Assembly: GCF_015163075.1 (NCBI RefSeq)
Contig: NZ_JADDXU010000010.1
Coordinates: forward strand, 62,001-126,000
Reading direction: 5' to 3'
DNA from: Streptomyces justiciae
GTDB lineage: Bacteria; Actinomycetota; Actinomycetes; Streptomycetales; Streptomycetaceae
DNA: 64,000 nucleotides
Position 1 is the first letter of the stretch. Every line of letters begins with the position of its first letter. Shown one piece after another: positions 41,820 through 51,376 of the stretch. The translations under genes were made by a program, and so were the position numbers. The notes beneath the pieces were generated by a model. The model was given only the letters and a program-made list of their open reading frames with translations. It did not search any database and was not told where the DNA came from.

Positions 41820-43747
41820 TCGGGTTTCTCCTTGAGTGGGCCGTCGGGCTGCTCCATGTCGGCCAAAGCGCCTTCGGCCTCCTTGACGGTCAGGCTCGCG
41901 CTGATCCGTCCGGCGACCTCGACCGGCGTGAGCCCGATGTCGGCGAGCACCTCACCGCGCTTGGCGTGCGCGAGGAACTGCTCCGGGATGCCGAACCGCC
42001 GTACCGGTACGTCGACTTCGGCGTCCCCCAGGGCCAGCGCGACCGCCGCGCCGACACCGGCCGCACGGCTGTTGTCCTCGACGACCGCCACCAGACGGTG
42101 CTCGGCGGCGAGACCCGGTAGCGCGGGATCGACGGGCTTGACCCAACGGGGGTCCACGACCGTGCAGTTGATGCCCCGCGCCTCCAACAGCTCGGCGGCC
42201 TGGAGGCAGACGGGTGCCATGACACCGACGGCCACCATGAGCACCTCGGGCCGTTCCCCGCGGCGCAGCACGTCCATGCCGCCCACACGGTCCACCGCGG
42301 GGACCTCGGGGCCGACCGACTCCTTCGGGAACCGCACCAGCGTCGGCGCGTCGTCCACCGCGACGGCCTCCCGGAGCTGCGCCCGCAACTGCTCGGCGTC
42401 GCGCGGCGCGGCGATCCGCAGGCCGGGGACGACCTGGAGGATCGACATGTCCCACATGCCGTTGTGAGAGGCGCCGTCGACGCCCGTGACCCCGGCCCGG
42501 TCCAGGACGAAGGTGACTCCGCAGCGGTGCAGGGCGACATCCATCAGCAACTGGTCGAAAGCGCGGTTCAGGAAGGTGGCGTACACGGCGACGACGGGAT
42601 GCAGCCCGCCGGTCGCGAGCCCAGCTGCCGAGACGGCCGCGTGCTGCTCGGCGATGCCGACGTCCCACACCCGGTCCGGGAAGCGTGCGGCGAACTTGCC
42701 GAGCCCCACCGGGTGCAGCATGGCCGCCGTGATCGCCACGACGTCCTCGCGCTCCTCCCCGATCCTGACGATCTCGTCGCCGAACACCGAGGTCCAGGAA
42801 GGTCCGTTGGACGGTGAGAGGGGCTCGCAGGTGAGCGGGTCCATCACGCCGACGGTGTGGAAGTGGTCCTCCTCGTGCGCCAGGGCGGGTTCGTAGCCGC
42901 GCCCCTTCTCGGTGAGGCAGTGGATGAGGACGGGCCCGTGGAAGCGTTTCGCGCGCCGCAGCGCCGACTCGACGGCCCCGATGTCGTGCCCGTCGATCGG
43001 GCCGACGTACTTCAGCCCCAGGTCCTCGAAGAGCCCCTGCGGCGCGAAGGCGTCCTTGAAGCCCTTCTTCGCCCCGTGCAGCGCCTCGTACACCGTCATG
43101 CCGACGACCGGGGTGCGCTGAAGCACGTCCTTGCCCCAGGCCAGCACCTTCTCGTAGCTGTCGGTCGTGCGCAGGGTGGCCAGGTGGTTGGCGAGGCCGC
43201 CGATGGTGGGCGCGTAGGACCGCTCGTTGTCGTTGACGACGATGATCAGCGGCCGGTCCTTGGCGGCCGCGATGTTGTTCAGCGCCTCCCAGGCCATGCC
43301 GCCGGTGAGCGCGCCGTCGCCGATGACCGCGACCACGTGCCCCTTCTCTCCCTGCACCTGGCGGGCCTTGGCGAGTCCGTCGGCCCAGCCGAGCGCGGTG
43401 GAGGCGTGGCTGTTCTCGACGATGTCGTGCTCGGACTCCTCGCGCGAGGGGTAGCCGGACAGGCCGCCCTTGCCACGCAGCTTGGAGAAGTCCTGACGCC
43501 CCGTCAGGATCTTGTGGACGTAGCTCTGATGGCCGGTGTCCCACACGATGCGGTCGACGGGCGACTCGAAGACCCGGTGGAGGGCGATGGAGAGTTCCAC
43601 CACCCCCAGGTTGGGCCCGAGGTGGCCGCCGGTCCTGGCGACCGAGTGCACCAGGAACTCTCTGATCTCTTCGGACAGTTCACCGAGTTCCGCCTCGGAC
43701 AGCGCCTTCAGGTCGCGTGGTCCCCGGATGTTCTCCAGAATCGTCAC
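41816..43747 (-). CDS. dxs: 1-deoxy-D-xylulose-5-phosphate synthase
   Basis: 643 residues, first enzyme of the MEP isoprenoid pathway, condensing pyruvate and glyceraldehyde-3-phosphate with thiamine diphosphate. TGHQSYVHK gives catalytic His73, and the TPP/Mg motif runs from GDG (143-145) to NDN (172-174). The pyrimidine domain has WDVGIAEQHA and DRAGVTGVDG. It is embedded in the hopanoid operon with ispG, so isoprenoid supply is raised together with hopanoid demand. A second chromosomal dxs is usual in Streptomyces. Confidence 0.97.
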   Translation of the reverse strand: MTILENIRGPRDLKALSEAELGELSEEIREFLVHSVARTGGHLGPNLGVVELSIALHRVFESPVDRIVWDTGHQSYVHKILTGRQDFSKLRGKGGLSGYPSREESEHDIVENSHASTALGWADGLAKARQVQGEKGHVVAVIGDGALTGGMAWEALNNIAAAKDRPLIIVVNDNERSYAPTIGGLANHLATLRTTDSYEKVLAWGKDVLQRTPVVGMTVYEALHGAKKGFKDAFAPQGLFEDLGLKYVGPIDGHDIGAVESALRRAKRFHGPVLIHCLTEKGRGYEPALAHEEDHFHTVGVMDPLTCEPLSPSNGPSWTSVFGDEIVRIGEEREDVVAITAAMLHPVGLGKFAARFPDRVWDVGIAEQHAAVSAAGLATGGLHPVVAVYATFLNRAFDQLLMDVALHRCGVTFVLDRAGVTGVDGASHNGMWDMSILQVVPGLRIAAPRDAEQLRAQLREAVAVDDAPTLVRFPKESVGPEVPAVDRVGGMDVLRRGERPEVLMVAVGVMAPVCLQAAELLEARGINCTVVDPRWVKPVDPALPGLAAEHRLVAVVEDNSRAAGVGAAVALALGDAEVDVPVRRFGIPEQFLAHAKRGEVLADIGLTPVEVAGRISASLTVKEAEGALADMEQPDGPLKEKPE

Positions 43748-43774
43748 GCTCGGGCCCCCTTCGGTCCGTGCTGT

Positions 43775-44932
43775 TCAACTCACGGTGACGGCCGGCTCCC
43801 CCGACGCGACGCCGTCCTGCTCCATCTGTTCGGCGATCTTCATCGCTTCCTCGATGAGGGTCTCCACGATCTTCGACTCGGGGACGGTCTTGACGACCTC
43901 GCCCTTCACGAAGATCTGCCCCTTGCCGTTGCCGGAGGCGACCCCGAGGTCGGCCTCCCGCGCCTCACCGGGGCCGTTGACCACACAACCCATCACGGCT
44001 ACCCGCAGGGGCACTTCCATGCCCTCCAGGCCCGCCGTGACCTCGTCGGCCAGCTTGTAGACGTCGACCTGGGCGCGCCCGCAGGACGGACACGACACGA
44101 TCTCCAGCCGGCGTTGCCTGAGGCCCAGGGACTCCAGGATCTGGATGCCGACCTTGACCTCCTCGGCGGGCGGCGCGGACAGCGACACCCGGATGGTGTC
44201 GCCGATCCCCCTGCTGAGGAGCGCCCCGAAGGCGACCGCGGACTTGATCGTCCCCTGGAAGGCGGGACCGGCCTCGGTGACGCCCAGGTGCAGCGGGTAG
44301 TCGCACTGCTCGGCGAGCAGTTGGTACGCCCCCACCATCACCACGGGGTCGTTGTGCTTCACGGAGATCTTGATGTCCCGGAACCCGTGCTCCTCGAACA
44401 ACGACGCCTCCCACAGCGCCGATTCGACCAGCGCCTCGGGCGTCGCCTTGCCGTACTTCTGGAGCAACCGCCGGTCCAGCGAACCGGCGTTGACCCCGAT
44501 CCGGATCGGCGTGCCGTGATCCTTCGCGGCCCGCGCGATCTCCTTGACCTTGTCGTCGAACTGCTTGATGTTCCCGGGGTTGACGCGTACGGCCGCGCAG
44601 CCGGCCTCGATCGCCGCGAACACGTACTTGGGCTGGAAGTGGATGTCCGCGATCACCGGGATCTGGGACTTGCGGGCGATGGTGGCCAGTGCGTCCGCGT
44701 CGTCCTGCGTGGGGCAGGCGACGCGGACGATCTGGCAGCCGGACGCGGTGAGTTCGGCGATCTGCTGGAGCGTGGCGCCGATGTCGGAGGTGCGGGTCGT
44801 CGTCATCGACTGCACCGACACCGGGGCCCCGCCCCCGACCGCCACCGGCCCGACCTGGATCTGCCGCGACACGCGCCGCTCGGCGATCGGCCGGACCGGC
44901 ATCTCGGGGACGCCGAGGGAGACGGCGGTCAT
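43775..44932 (-). CDS. ispG: 4-hydroxy-3-methylbut-2-enyl diphosphate synthase
   Basis: 385 residues. TIM-barrel part: VSVQSMTTTRTSD, RVACPTQDDADAL, RVNPGNI. The C-terminal Fe-S domain carries CPSCGRAQVD and GCVVNGPGEA, giving the three Cys ligands of the [4Fe-4S] cluster, with the Glu after GPG. It reduces MEcPP to HMBPP in the MEP pathway. It lies between hpnH and dxs on the same strand, 27 bp before dxs. Confidence 0.97.
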   Translation of the reverse strand: MTAVSLGVPEMPVRPIAERRVSRQIQVGPVAVGGGAPVSVQSMTTTRTSDIGATLQQIAELTASGCQIVRVACPTQDDADALATIARKSQIPVIADIHFQPKYVFAAIEAGCAAVRVNPGNIKQFDDKVKEIARAAKDHGTPIRIGVNAGSLDRRLLQKYGKATPEALVESALWEASLFEEHGFRDIKISVKHNDPVVMVGAYQLLAEQCDYPLHLGVTEAGPAFQGTIKSAVAFGALLSRGIGDTIRVSLSAPPAEEVKVGIQILESLGLRQRRLEIVSCPSCGRAQVDVYKLADEVTAGLEGMEVPLRVAVMGCVVNGPGEAREADLGVASGNGKGQIFVKGEVVKTVPESKIVETLIEEAMKIAEQMEQDGVASGEPAVTVS

Positions 44933-44936
44933 GACC

Positions 44937-45959
44937 TCACTCCCGGTTTCCGGAGACCGTCTCGCGCATCGCGCGCAGCGACTCCTTGAGCGAGCCCATG
45001 GTGGCGAGGACGGCGGTGGGCTCGTAGCCGCAGTGGGCCATGCAGTTGGCGCAGCGCGGGTCCTTGCCGCGGCCGTACTTGTCCCAGTCGGTCTCCTCGA
45101 TGAGTTCGCGGTACGTCGGGACGTAGCCGTCGCTCATCAGGTAGCAGGGGCGCTGCCAGCCGAACAGGGAGTAGTTCGGGATGGCCCAGGCGGTGCACGG
45201 GAAGTCGACCTTGCCCTCCAGGAAGTCCAGGAAGAGCGGGGAGTGGTTGAGCCGCCACTTGCGCCGGTTGCCGCCCGCGAAGGCCTTCTTGAACAGCTCG
45301 CGGGTCTGCTCCACGCCCAGGAAGTGCTCCTGGTCGGGGGCCTTCTCGTAGGCGTAGGCGGGCGAGATCATCATCTCGTCGACCTTGAGGTCGTCGTTGA
45401 GGAAGTTGAGCACCTCGATGATGGTCTGCGGGGTGTCGGTGTTGAAGAAGGTCGAGTTGGTGGTGACCCGGAAGCCGCGCCGCTTGGCCTCCTTGATCGC
45501 CTCCACCGCCTCGTCGAACACGCCTTCCTTGGCCACCGACTCGTCGTGCCGCTCGCGCAGCCCGTCGATGTGCACGGCGAAGGCGAAGTAGGGCGAGGGC
45601 TTGAACTTGTCCATCTTCTTGCGCAGCAGCATGGCGTTGGTGCAGAGGAAGACGTACTTCTTCTTCGCCACCAACTGCCGCACGATCTCGTCGATCTGAG
45701 GGTGCATCAGCGGCTCACCGCCGGCGATGGACACCATCGGCGCACCGGACTCCAGGACCGCCCCGACGGCCTGCGCCACCGGCATGCGCTGCTTGAGCAC
45801 GCCCGCCGGATGCTGGATCTTGCCGCAGCCCTCGCACTTCAGGTTGCACGCGAAGAGGGGTTCCAGCTCCACGATCAGCGGGAACTTGTCCCGCTTGCGG
45901 AGCTTCTGTTCGGCCAAGTATGTAGCGACCTTGATGGACTGACGCAGCGGCATGGCCAT
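44937..45959 (-). CDS. hpnH: Adenosyl-hopene transferase HpnH (radical SAM)
   Basis: 340 residues. FACNLKCEGCGKI is the CxxxCxxC cluster motif, and the SPASM-like tail has RCANCMAHCGYEPTA. HpnH joins an adenosyl radical to diploptene to give adenosylhopane, the first step of side-chain building. The start MAMPLRQSIKVATYL agrees with the family, and AGGAGGTGA lies just upstream; the longer frame to 45998 overlaps hpnG. It starts 5 bp after hpnG. Confidence 0.95.
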   Translation of the reverse strand: MAMPLRQSIKVATYLAEQKLRKRDKFPLIVELEPLFACNLKCEGCGKIQHPAGVLKQRMPVAQAVGAVLESGAPMVSIAGGEPLMHPQIDEIVRQLVAKKKYVFLCTNAMLLRKKMDKFKPSPYFAFAVHIDGLRERHDESVAKEGVFDEAVEAIKEAKRRGFRVTTNSTFFNTDTPQTIIEVLNFLNDDLKVDEMMISPAYAYEKAPDQEHFLGVEQTRELFKKAFAGGNRRKWRLNHSPLFLDFLEGKVDFPCTAWAIPNYSLFGWQRPCYLMSDGYVPTYRELIEETDWDKYGRGKDPRCANCMAHCGYEPTAVLATMGSLKESLRAMRETVSGNRE

Positions 45960-45964
45960 CTGGC

Positions 45965-46606
45965 TCACCTCCTGGGGAGCAGCAAGGAACGGTGCCATTC
46001 GTAGAAAGCGGGAAGGACGGAACGAAGGACGCGGAAAGCCGATATTCCACCGCGCACCGTGCCGATCCGGACGAGTTCATGTTCTGGAGCGTCCACGACC
46101 ACCCGGACGGCCGCAACGGGGCGTGGGCCCGTGCGTACGGCGCTGTGGAGCGTGGCCGCGGACTCCATGTCGACGGCGATCGCGCCGGTCGCGAGCAGGT
46201 CGGAGCGTTCATGGCCGCGTACGACGTGATCGGAGCCGGTGAGCGGTCCGGTGTGGACGGTGCGTCCGGGTACGGCCCGCACCAGCTCCTTGACGAGTAG
46301 GTCGGTCCCGACGCACGGAACGGTTCCCGCCGCATCCCGGGTCTCCTCGGCGACGACGAGGTCGCCCGGGTGCATGCCGGGCGCGAGCCCGGCGCAGAAG
46401 CCGGTGGCGAGCACGGCGGCGTCGGCGAGCGCCGGCTCCGCGAGGGCCCGGGTGACGGCCCGCTGGGCCGCCTTGGGGCCCATGCCCGTGCGGAGCACGG
46501 TGACCGGCCCGTCGGCGCCGCCCCGGTCGCCGCTGCGCAGGGCCAGGTGCTCGATGCCGAGCGCGCAGGCGATCAGCAGCGGGGCCGGGGCGGGCGGGGT
46601 GCTCAT
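45965..46606 (-). CDS. hpnG: Hopanoid nucleoside phosphorylase HpnG
   Basis: 213 residues with a PNP/UDP-phosphorylase fold: LLIACALGIEHLALR, VLRTGMGPKAA, GFCAGLAPGMHPGDLVV and IAVDMESAAT (the MEs motif contacting ribose). HpnG removes adenine from adenosylhopane to give the ribosyl-hopane precursor. It sits directly between shc and hpnH, 1 bp after shc. Confidence 0.92.
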   Translation of the reverse strand: MSTPPAPAPLLIACALGIEHLALRSGDRGGADGPVTVLRTGMGPKAAQRAVTRALAEPALADAAVLATGFCAGLAPGMHPGDLVVAEETRDAAGTVPCVGTDLLVKELVRAVPGRTVHTGPLTGSDHVVRGHERSDLLATGAIAVDMESAATLHSAVRTGPRPVAAVRVVVDAPEHELVRIGTVRGGISAFRVLRSVLPAFYEWHRSLLLPRR

Positions 46607-46607
46607 C

Positions 46608-48599
46608 TCATCCCTCCCCCGCCTGCGAGAACGGCTCTCCGTGGACGTACCGGCCGAGTGCCGTGAGCGGGAAGACCTGCCGGTAGAGGTGGTAGTTGAT
46701 GGAGAAGTCCCACGGGAAGCCGGTGCCGGTGAAGTAGGGCTCGTCCCAGGAGCCGTCCTCGCGCTGGGTGGCGGCGAGCCACTCGACGCCCCGCTCGACG
46801 GCCTTGGAGTCCTTCTCGCCGGCGGCCAGCAGGGCCATCAGGGCCCAGGCCGTCTGCGAGGCGGTGGAGGCGCCTCGGCCGCTCCACTCCTTGGCGTGCT
46901 TGTAAGAGCGCAGGTCCTCGCCCCAGCCGCCGTCGTCGTTCTGGACGGACTCCAGCCAGGTCACGGCCCGGCGGATCGCCGGGTGCGCGGCGGGGATGCC
47001 CGCGGCGACCAGGGCGGGGACGACGGACCCGGTGCCGTAGATGTAGTTGACGCCCCAGCGTCCGAACCACGAGCCGTCCGGCTCCTGTTCGGCGAGCAGC
47101 CACTCGATGCCGCGCCGAGTGCGCGGGTCGTGGGCGAGGCCCTCGACGGCGAGCATCTCCACCACGTGGGCGGTGACGTCGGCGGACGGCGGGTCGATGA
47201 CCTCGCCGAAGTCGCAGAACGGCAGCCGGTTGGGGAAGGGGCTGGTGTTGTCGACGTCGAAGGCGCCCCAGGCCCCGTTCTTGGACTGCATGCCGAGGTT
47301 CCAGCGCACCCCGCGCCCGATGGCCTTCTCCACCCGCTCCGGGTCGTGGTGCCGGACCCGGCGCAGTGCGAGGACGACCTCGGCGGTGTCGTCGATGTCG
47401 GGGTAGTTGTCGTTGTGGAACTCGAACGCCCAGCCGCCCGGCGGCAGTTGGGGACGCTTCACGGCCCAGTCGCCCGGCCGGACGATCTCCTCGCCCAGCA
47501 TCCAGTCCGCCGCCTTGACGAGCTGCGGATGGTCGGGGGCCACCCCGGCGTCGACGAGGGCGATGGTCGCGAGGCAGGTGTCCCACACCGGCGACTGACA
47601 GGCCTCGATCATGCGGGCCCCGTCCTCGCGCCAGACGGCGAAGCGGTCCAGGGACGCCAACCCCTCGCGCATCACGGGGTGTTCGAGGTCGTAGCCGAGC
47701 AGGTGCAGGGCGATGACCGAGTACACGGCCGGCGGCTGGATGCCGCCCCAGCAGCCGTCGTTCTCCTGCCGCTCGATGATCCAGCGGGCGGCGGTGTTCA
47801 TGGCCGCCTTCCGCAGTCTGCGCGGGGCGACCTTGCGCAGCTGGTGCAGCGCCTTGTCGAGCCGCTGGAAGGCGCCGTCCCAACTCGCCACCGGGGCGAG
47901 GGGCTTGGGCGGGTTCGGATTGGCCGGGTCGGTGTGCAGCTCGTCCAGCGGGAAGGGCGCGGGCCGCACCGGCCTCTTGGCGGAGACGATCGTCAGCGGG
48001 ACGATGGTCTGCCGGGCCCAGCAGCCGAAGTCGTAGATGTTGAGCGGCACCCACTTCGGGAAGTAGATGAGCTCGGGCGGGAGTTCGGGCAGATCCTCCC
48101 ACTTCCACCAGCCGAACAGGGCCAGCCAGATCCGGGTGAAGACCCGGGCCGAGGCGATGCCGCCCTGCGCGCGGATCCACGCCGACGCCTTCGCCATGTG
48201 CGGTGCGTCCGGCTCGTCGCCGGCCAGCCGCAGGGCGACGTACGCCTCGATGGTGGTGGAGAGTTCGCCGGGCCCGCCGTAGAAGGAGGCCCAGGTGCCG
48301 TCCTCGCGCTGCTCGCCGCGGATGAAGAGTCCGGCGGCGCGGGTGGTCGGCTCGTCGCGGATGCCCAGGAACTGACGGAGCAGCAGGTCCTCGGCGTCCA
48401 TCGTGACGTTGGTCTCGAGGTCGCCCTTCCACCAGCCCTGGGCGTCCTGCCGCGCCAGCAGGAAGTCGGTGGCGCGCCGCACCGCGTACGCAGCGGCTTC
48501 TTGTACCCCGGCCGCCACGGGGGTGTTGATGTCGGTTTCGCTGGCCGCGGCAGCGCGGGGCGGGAGAGCCCCGGTGCTTCCGTCGGTCGTCGCTGTCAT
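46608..48599 (-). CDS. shc: Squalene-hopene cyclase
   Basis: 663 residues. DIDDTAE (401-407) is the DxDD acid motif that protonates squalene. Several QW repeats are visible (QDAQGWW, QREDGTW, QENDGCW, QEPDGSW, QNDDGGW, QREDGSW) in the alpha/alpha-barrel domains. It is a peripheral membrane enzyme making hopene. A 119-bp spacer with a compound hairpin separates it from the upstream prenyl synthase gene, the largest gap in the operon. Confidence 0.97.
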   Translation of the reverse strand: MTATTDGSTGALPPRAAAASETDINTPVAAGVQEAAAYAVRRATDFLLARQDAQGWWKGDLETNVTMDAEDLLLRQFLGIRDEPTTRAAGLFIRGEQREDGTWASFYGGPGELSTTIEAYVALRLAGDEPDAPHMAKASAWIRAQGGIASARVFTRIWLALFGWWKWEDLPELPPELIYFPKWVPLNIYDFGCWARQTIVPLTIVSAKRPVRPAPFPLDELHTDPANPNPPKPLAPVASWDGAFQRLDKALHQLRKVAPRRLRKAAMNTAARWIIERQENDGCWGGIQPPAVYSVIALHLLGYDLEHPVMREGLASLDRFAVWREDGARMIEACQSPVWDTCLATIALVDAGVAPDHPQLVKAADWMLGEEIVRPGDWAVKRPQLPPGGWAFEFHNDNYPDIDDTAEVVLALRRVRHHDPERVEKAIGRGVRWNLGMQSKNGAWGAFDVDNTSPFPNRLPFCDFGEVIDPPSADVTAHVVEMLAVEGLAHDPRTRRGIEWLLAEQEPDGSWFGRWGVNYIYGTGSVVPALVAAGIPAAHPAIRRAVTWLESVQNDDGGWGEDLRSYKHAKEWSGRGASTASQTAWALMALLAAGEKDSKAVERGVEWLAATQREDGSWDEPYFTGTGFPWDFSINYHLYRQVFPLTALGRYVHGEPFSQAGEG

Positions 48600-48651
48600 G
48601 GCTTCCCCTTCGTGCAGTGTGCAAGTGGTGCTCTGCTGTGGGTCCGCCGTC

Positions 48652-48684
48652 GGCCGGTGCCCCTTGGTGCCTTTGGCACCGGCC
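48652..48684 (-). promoter_or_regulatory. Compound hairpin in the prenyl synthase-shc spacer
   Basis: GGCCGGTGCC and GGCACCGGCC (10-bp arms, 13-nt loop) can pair, but an internal GGTGCC copy with AAA loop can instead pair with the same GGCACC. The two folds exclude each other. It lies 53 bp before the shc start and could attenuate, stabilise or process the operon mRNA. Confidence 0.55.
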
Positions 48685-48718
48685 GGCGACTACGCGAGGG
48701 CTATTCGACCGATAGTGA

Positions 48719-49846
48719 TCATCTCTTTCGAACGACGACGAAGTCGGCGAGGGCCGTGAACTGCGCCCGTACCCGGTCGGGCATGTCGATGGCGTCCAGG
48801 GCCTCGACGGCGATGGTGTGCTGACGGCGTGCTTCCTGGGCCGTCCAGTCCCGGCCGCCCGCCTCCTCGATGAGGGCGGCGCGGGCCGCGAACTCCTCCT
48901 CGGAGAAGTTCTCGAAGTCGCTGCTCTTGGCGTCGGCGGCGAGGATCTCGCCGAGCCGCTCGGCGGCCGGACCGTCCGCCGCGAGCGCGGCCACGACCGG
49001 CAGGGACTTCTTGCGCTGGCGCAGGTCGCTCCAGGTCTGCTTGCCGGTGGAGACCGGGTCGCCCCAGATGCCGAGGAGGTCGTCCACGGCCTGGAAGGCG
49101 AGGCCCAGGTGGTAGCCGTACTTCTCCAGGGTGTCGGCGGTGCGGTCGTCCGCGCCGCCGAGCACGGCGCCGATGGAGCTGGCGCAGGCCAGCAGGGCGC
49201 CGGTCTTGTTGCCCTCCATCTCCAGGCACTCCTCGACGCTGACGCGGTCGCGGTGCTCGTAGGAGATGTCCTGGGCCTGGCCGTCGATGAGGGCGCGGGT
49301 GGCGGCGGTCAGCCGGCGGGTGGCGCGGCCGGCCTCGACGGTGCCGAGTTCGAGGAGCACCTCGTTGGCGAGCGCGAAGAGGGCGTCGCCGACGAGGATC
49401 GCCTGGGCGGGGCCGTGCACCTTCCACACGGTGTCGCGGTGGCGGCGCTGTTCGTCGCCGTCCATCAGGTCGTCGTGCAGCAGCGAGAAGTTGTGGACCA
49501 GCTCCACGGCGACGGCGCCGGGGATGCCGGCCTCGGGCGCGGCGCCGGTGACCTCGGCGGAGAGCACGGCGAGGGCGGGACGTACGGCCTTGCCGCCGTC
49601 GCCGGCCGTGGGGTTGCCCTCGGCGTCGATCCAGCCGAAGTGGTAGGCGGAAACGGTGTCCATGGGAGCGGCCAGGCGGTCGATCGCCGCCCGCAGTACC
49701 GGTGTGGCCAGGGTCCGGCCGCGCTCCAGGAGCGCGGTCACGTCCACCGCGTCGGCAGCCTTCGAGGCCGGGGGCACAGTGGGCACAGTCTCTCCTCTTG
49801 TTGCGGTACCGGGGGTGCGGGGGCCTGCCGCGTGCTGATCGAGCAT
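48719..49846 (-). CDS. Polyprenyl (farnesyl) diphosphate synthase of the hopanoid operon
   Basis: 375 residues, all-helical isoprenyl diphosphate synthase. The first Asp-rich motif DDLMD is at 125-129, and the second region DDLLGIWGD follows; KAVRPAL binds diphosphate. It should make the farnesyl diphosphate used by HpnC/D. ATG at 49846 overlaps the hpnE stop and has GAGGAGG before it; a GTG at 49789 with AGGAGA is an alternative that removes a 19-residue variable lead. Product length cannot be fixed by eye. Confidence 0.92.
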   Translation of the reverse strand: MLDQHAAGPRTPGTATRGETVPTVPPASKAADAVDVTALLERGRTLATPVLRAAIDRLAAPMDTVSAYHFGWIDAEGNPTAGDGGKAVRPALAVLSAEVTGAAPEAGIPGAVAVELVHNFSLLHDDLMDGDEQRRHRDTVWKVHGPAQAILVGDALFALANEVLLELGTVEAGRATRRLTAATRALIDGQAQDISYEHRDRVSVEECLEMEGNKTGALLACASSIGAVLGGADDRTADTLEKYGYHLGLAFQAVDDLLGIWGDPVSTGKQTWSDLRQRKKSLPVVAALAADGPAAERLGEILAADAKSSDFENFSEEEFAARAALIEEAGGRDWTAQEARRQHTIAVEALDAIDMPDRVRAQFTALADFVVVRKR

Positions 49847-51240
49847 CACGCCGCCTCCTCAACGTCGAAGAGGTGACTCGGGCGGGGCCGGCCCAGGGCG
49901 CTCAGCGCGGCGTCCGCCGCACTCACGCCACTGCGGACCGCACTCTCCATGGTCGCGGGCCACCCAGTGGCGGTCCACGCTCCGGCCAGGTAGAGGCCGG
50001 GGGCTCTGGTACGGGCGCCGGGCCGCAGCCGCCCGACGCCGGGGGCGGGATCGAACGTCGCCGTCCGCTCCCTGGTCACGAAGAAGTCCTTCACCTCGGC
50101 ACCCCGGGTGCCGGGCAGCAGTCGCTCCAGCTCCGGGAGGTAGCGCTCCCGCAGTACGGCGACGGGCTCGTCGATCTCGTCCTGCGCCGCCGACTGCGAC
50201 AGCGCGAGGTACTGGCCCTCCCGCAGCCCGGAGGCGTCGGTGCGGTCGAAGACCCACTGCACCGGGGTGCCCAGGGCCGCGAAGAAAGGCTTTTCCAGCA
50301 CCTTGCGGTCGTAGACGACATGCACGTTGAGGATCGGCGCGGTCCCGATCCGCAGAAGATTTTCCGGAGCGTCCAGCGCACCCTCCGGCAGCAGGTCATG
50401 GGCCTCGCGCTGGGGTACGGCGAGGACGACGGCGTCCGCCCGCAGCGTCTCGCCGGGAACCTGGACGGTCCACGTCCCGTTCTCGTCAGTGGAGATGGAG
50501 GTGACGCGTGTACGGACCTCGGTACGCACGCCCGCTGAGTCGAGCGCCTTGCGGGCGAGCCGGTCATGCAGTTCGCCCAGCGGGACGTGCGCCCATCCGA
50601 TGTCGGCCGCGCCCGGGTCGGACAGCAGACCGGTCTTGAACACCATCGCGGCGAGCCCCAGCGAGGCGTCGCCCGCGACCGCGTTGAGGGTGGCGACCCC
50701 GACCAGGTCCCACAGGGCCTCGACGGCGCGCGCCGACTGACCGTGCGCGGTCAGCCAGCTGCCGAAGTCCTGGGTGTCCAGGTCCGGATCGGCGAGGTCG
50801 AGCCCCTTGAGCGCGAGCGCGGCCCGGCCCACCTTGGCGCGGTCGGCGAGCGAGAGATGCGGGTACGTGGCGAGGCTGCGCCCCAGATGCAGGGGCACCG
50901 GCAGCGCGTCCCGCCGCAGCCTGCCCAGCCGCCGTCCCTCGGGCTTGTCGACGTCGACTACGGGCACGTCGAGACGATCCTGCAGGGGTGCCAGGGCGGT
51001 TCCCTCGATGCGGTCGAGGAACCACCGGTAGGCGGTGCAGCAGCGCAGGTAGACGTGCTGTCCGTTGTCGACGGTCAGTTCGCCGCGCTGGAAGGAGAAG
51101 GCGAGGCCGCCCAGCCGGGGTCGGCCTTCGAGCAGGGTGACGCGGACACCCGCGTCGGCGAGGGCGAGCGCGGCGGTGATGCCGGCGAGCCCGCCGCCGA
51201 TCACGACGGCGTCCCGCCCGGACTGATGGCCGTCGGTCAT
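49846..51240 (-). CDS. hpnE: Hydroxysqualene dehydroxylase HpnE
   Basis: 464 residues, FAD-dependent amine-oxidase/phytoene-desaturase-like. VVIGGGLAGITAALALADAG and LLEGRPRLGG bind FAD, and LYLAGAWTATGWPATMESAV is the C-terminal FAD signature. HpnE reduces hydroxysqualene to squalene, completing the HpnC-HpnD-HpnE route. ATG at 51240 follows GGGGAGGG; the frame is open further upstream without family similarity. It lies 136 bp after hpnD. Confidence 0.94.
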   Translation of the reverse strand: MTDGHQSGRDAVVIGGGLAGITAALALADAGVRVTLLEGRPRLGGLAFSFQRGELTVDNGQHVYLRCCTAYRWFLDRIEGTALAPLQDRLDVPVVDVDKPEGRRLGRLRRDALPVPLHLGRSLATYPHLSLADRAKVGRAALALKGLDLADPDLDTQDFGSWLTAHGQSARAVEALWDLVGVATLNAVAGDASLGLAAMVFKTGLLSDPGAADIGWAHVPLGELHDRLARKALDSAGVRTEVRTRVTSISTDENGTWTVQVPGETLRADAVVLAVPQREAHDLLPEGALDAPENLLRIGTAPILNVHVVYDRKVLEKPFFAALGTPVQWVFDRTDASGLREGQYLALSQSAAQDEIDEPVAVLRERYLPELERLLPGTRGAEVKDFFVTRERTATFDPAPGVGRLRPGARTRAPGLYLAGAWTATGWPATMESAVRSGVSAADAALSALGRPRPSHLFDVEEAA

Positions 51241-51376
51241 CGTGCACCCTCCCCTGCGCGGCCGCCGCGGTGCTTGAACGGTGCACGGCAGGCCGTTGCA
51301 GTCAGGGACGCCATGCCCTGCCGGAGGGTTGCCTGCCACTTTTCTCCGGTGGCATCACCTTGGACCGTTTTGTCCA

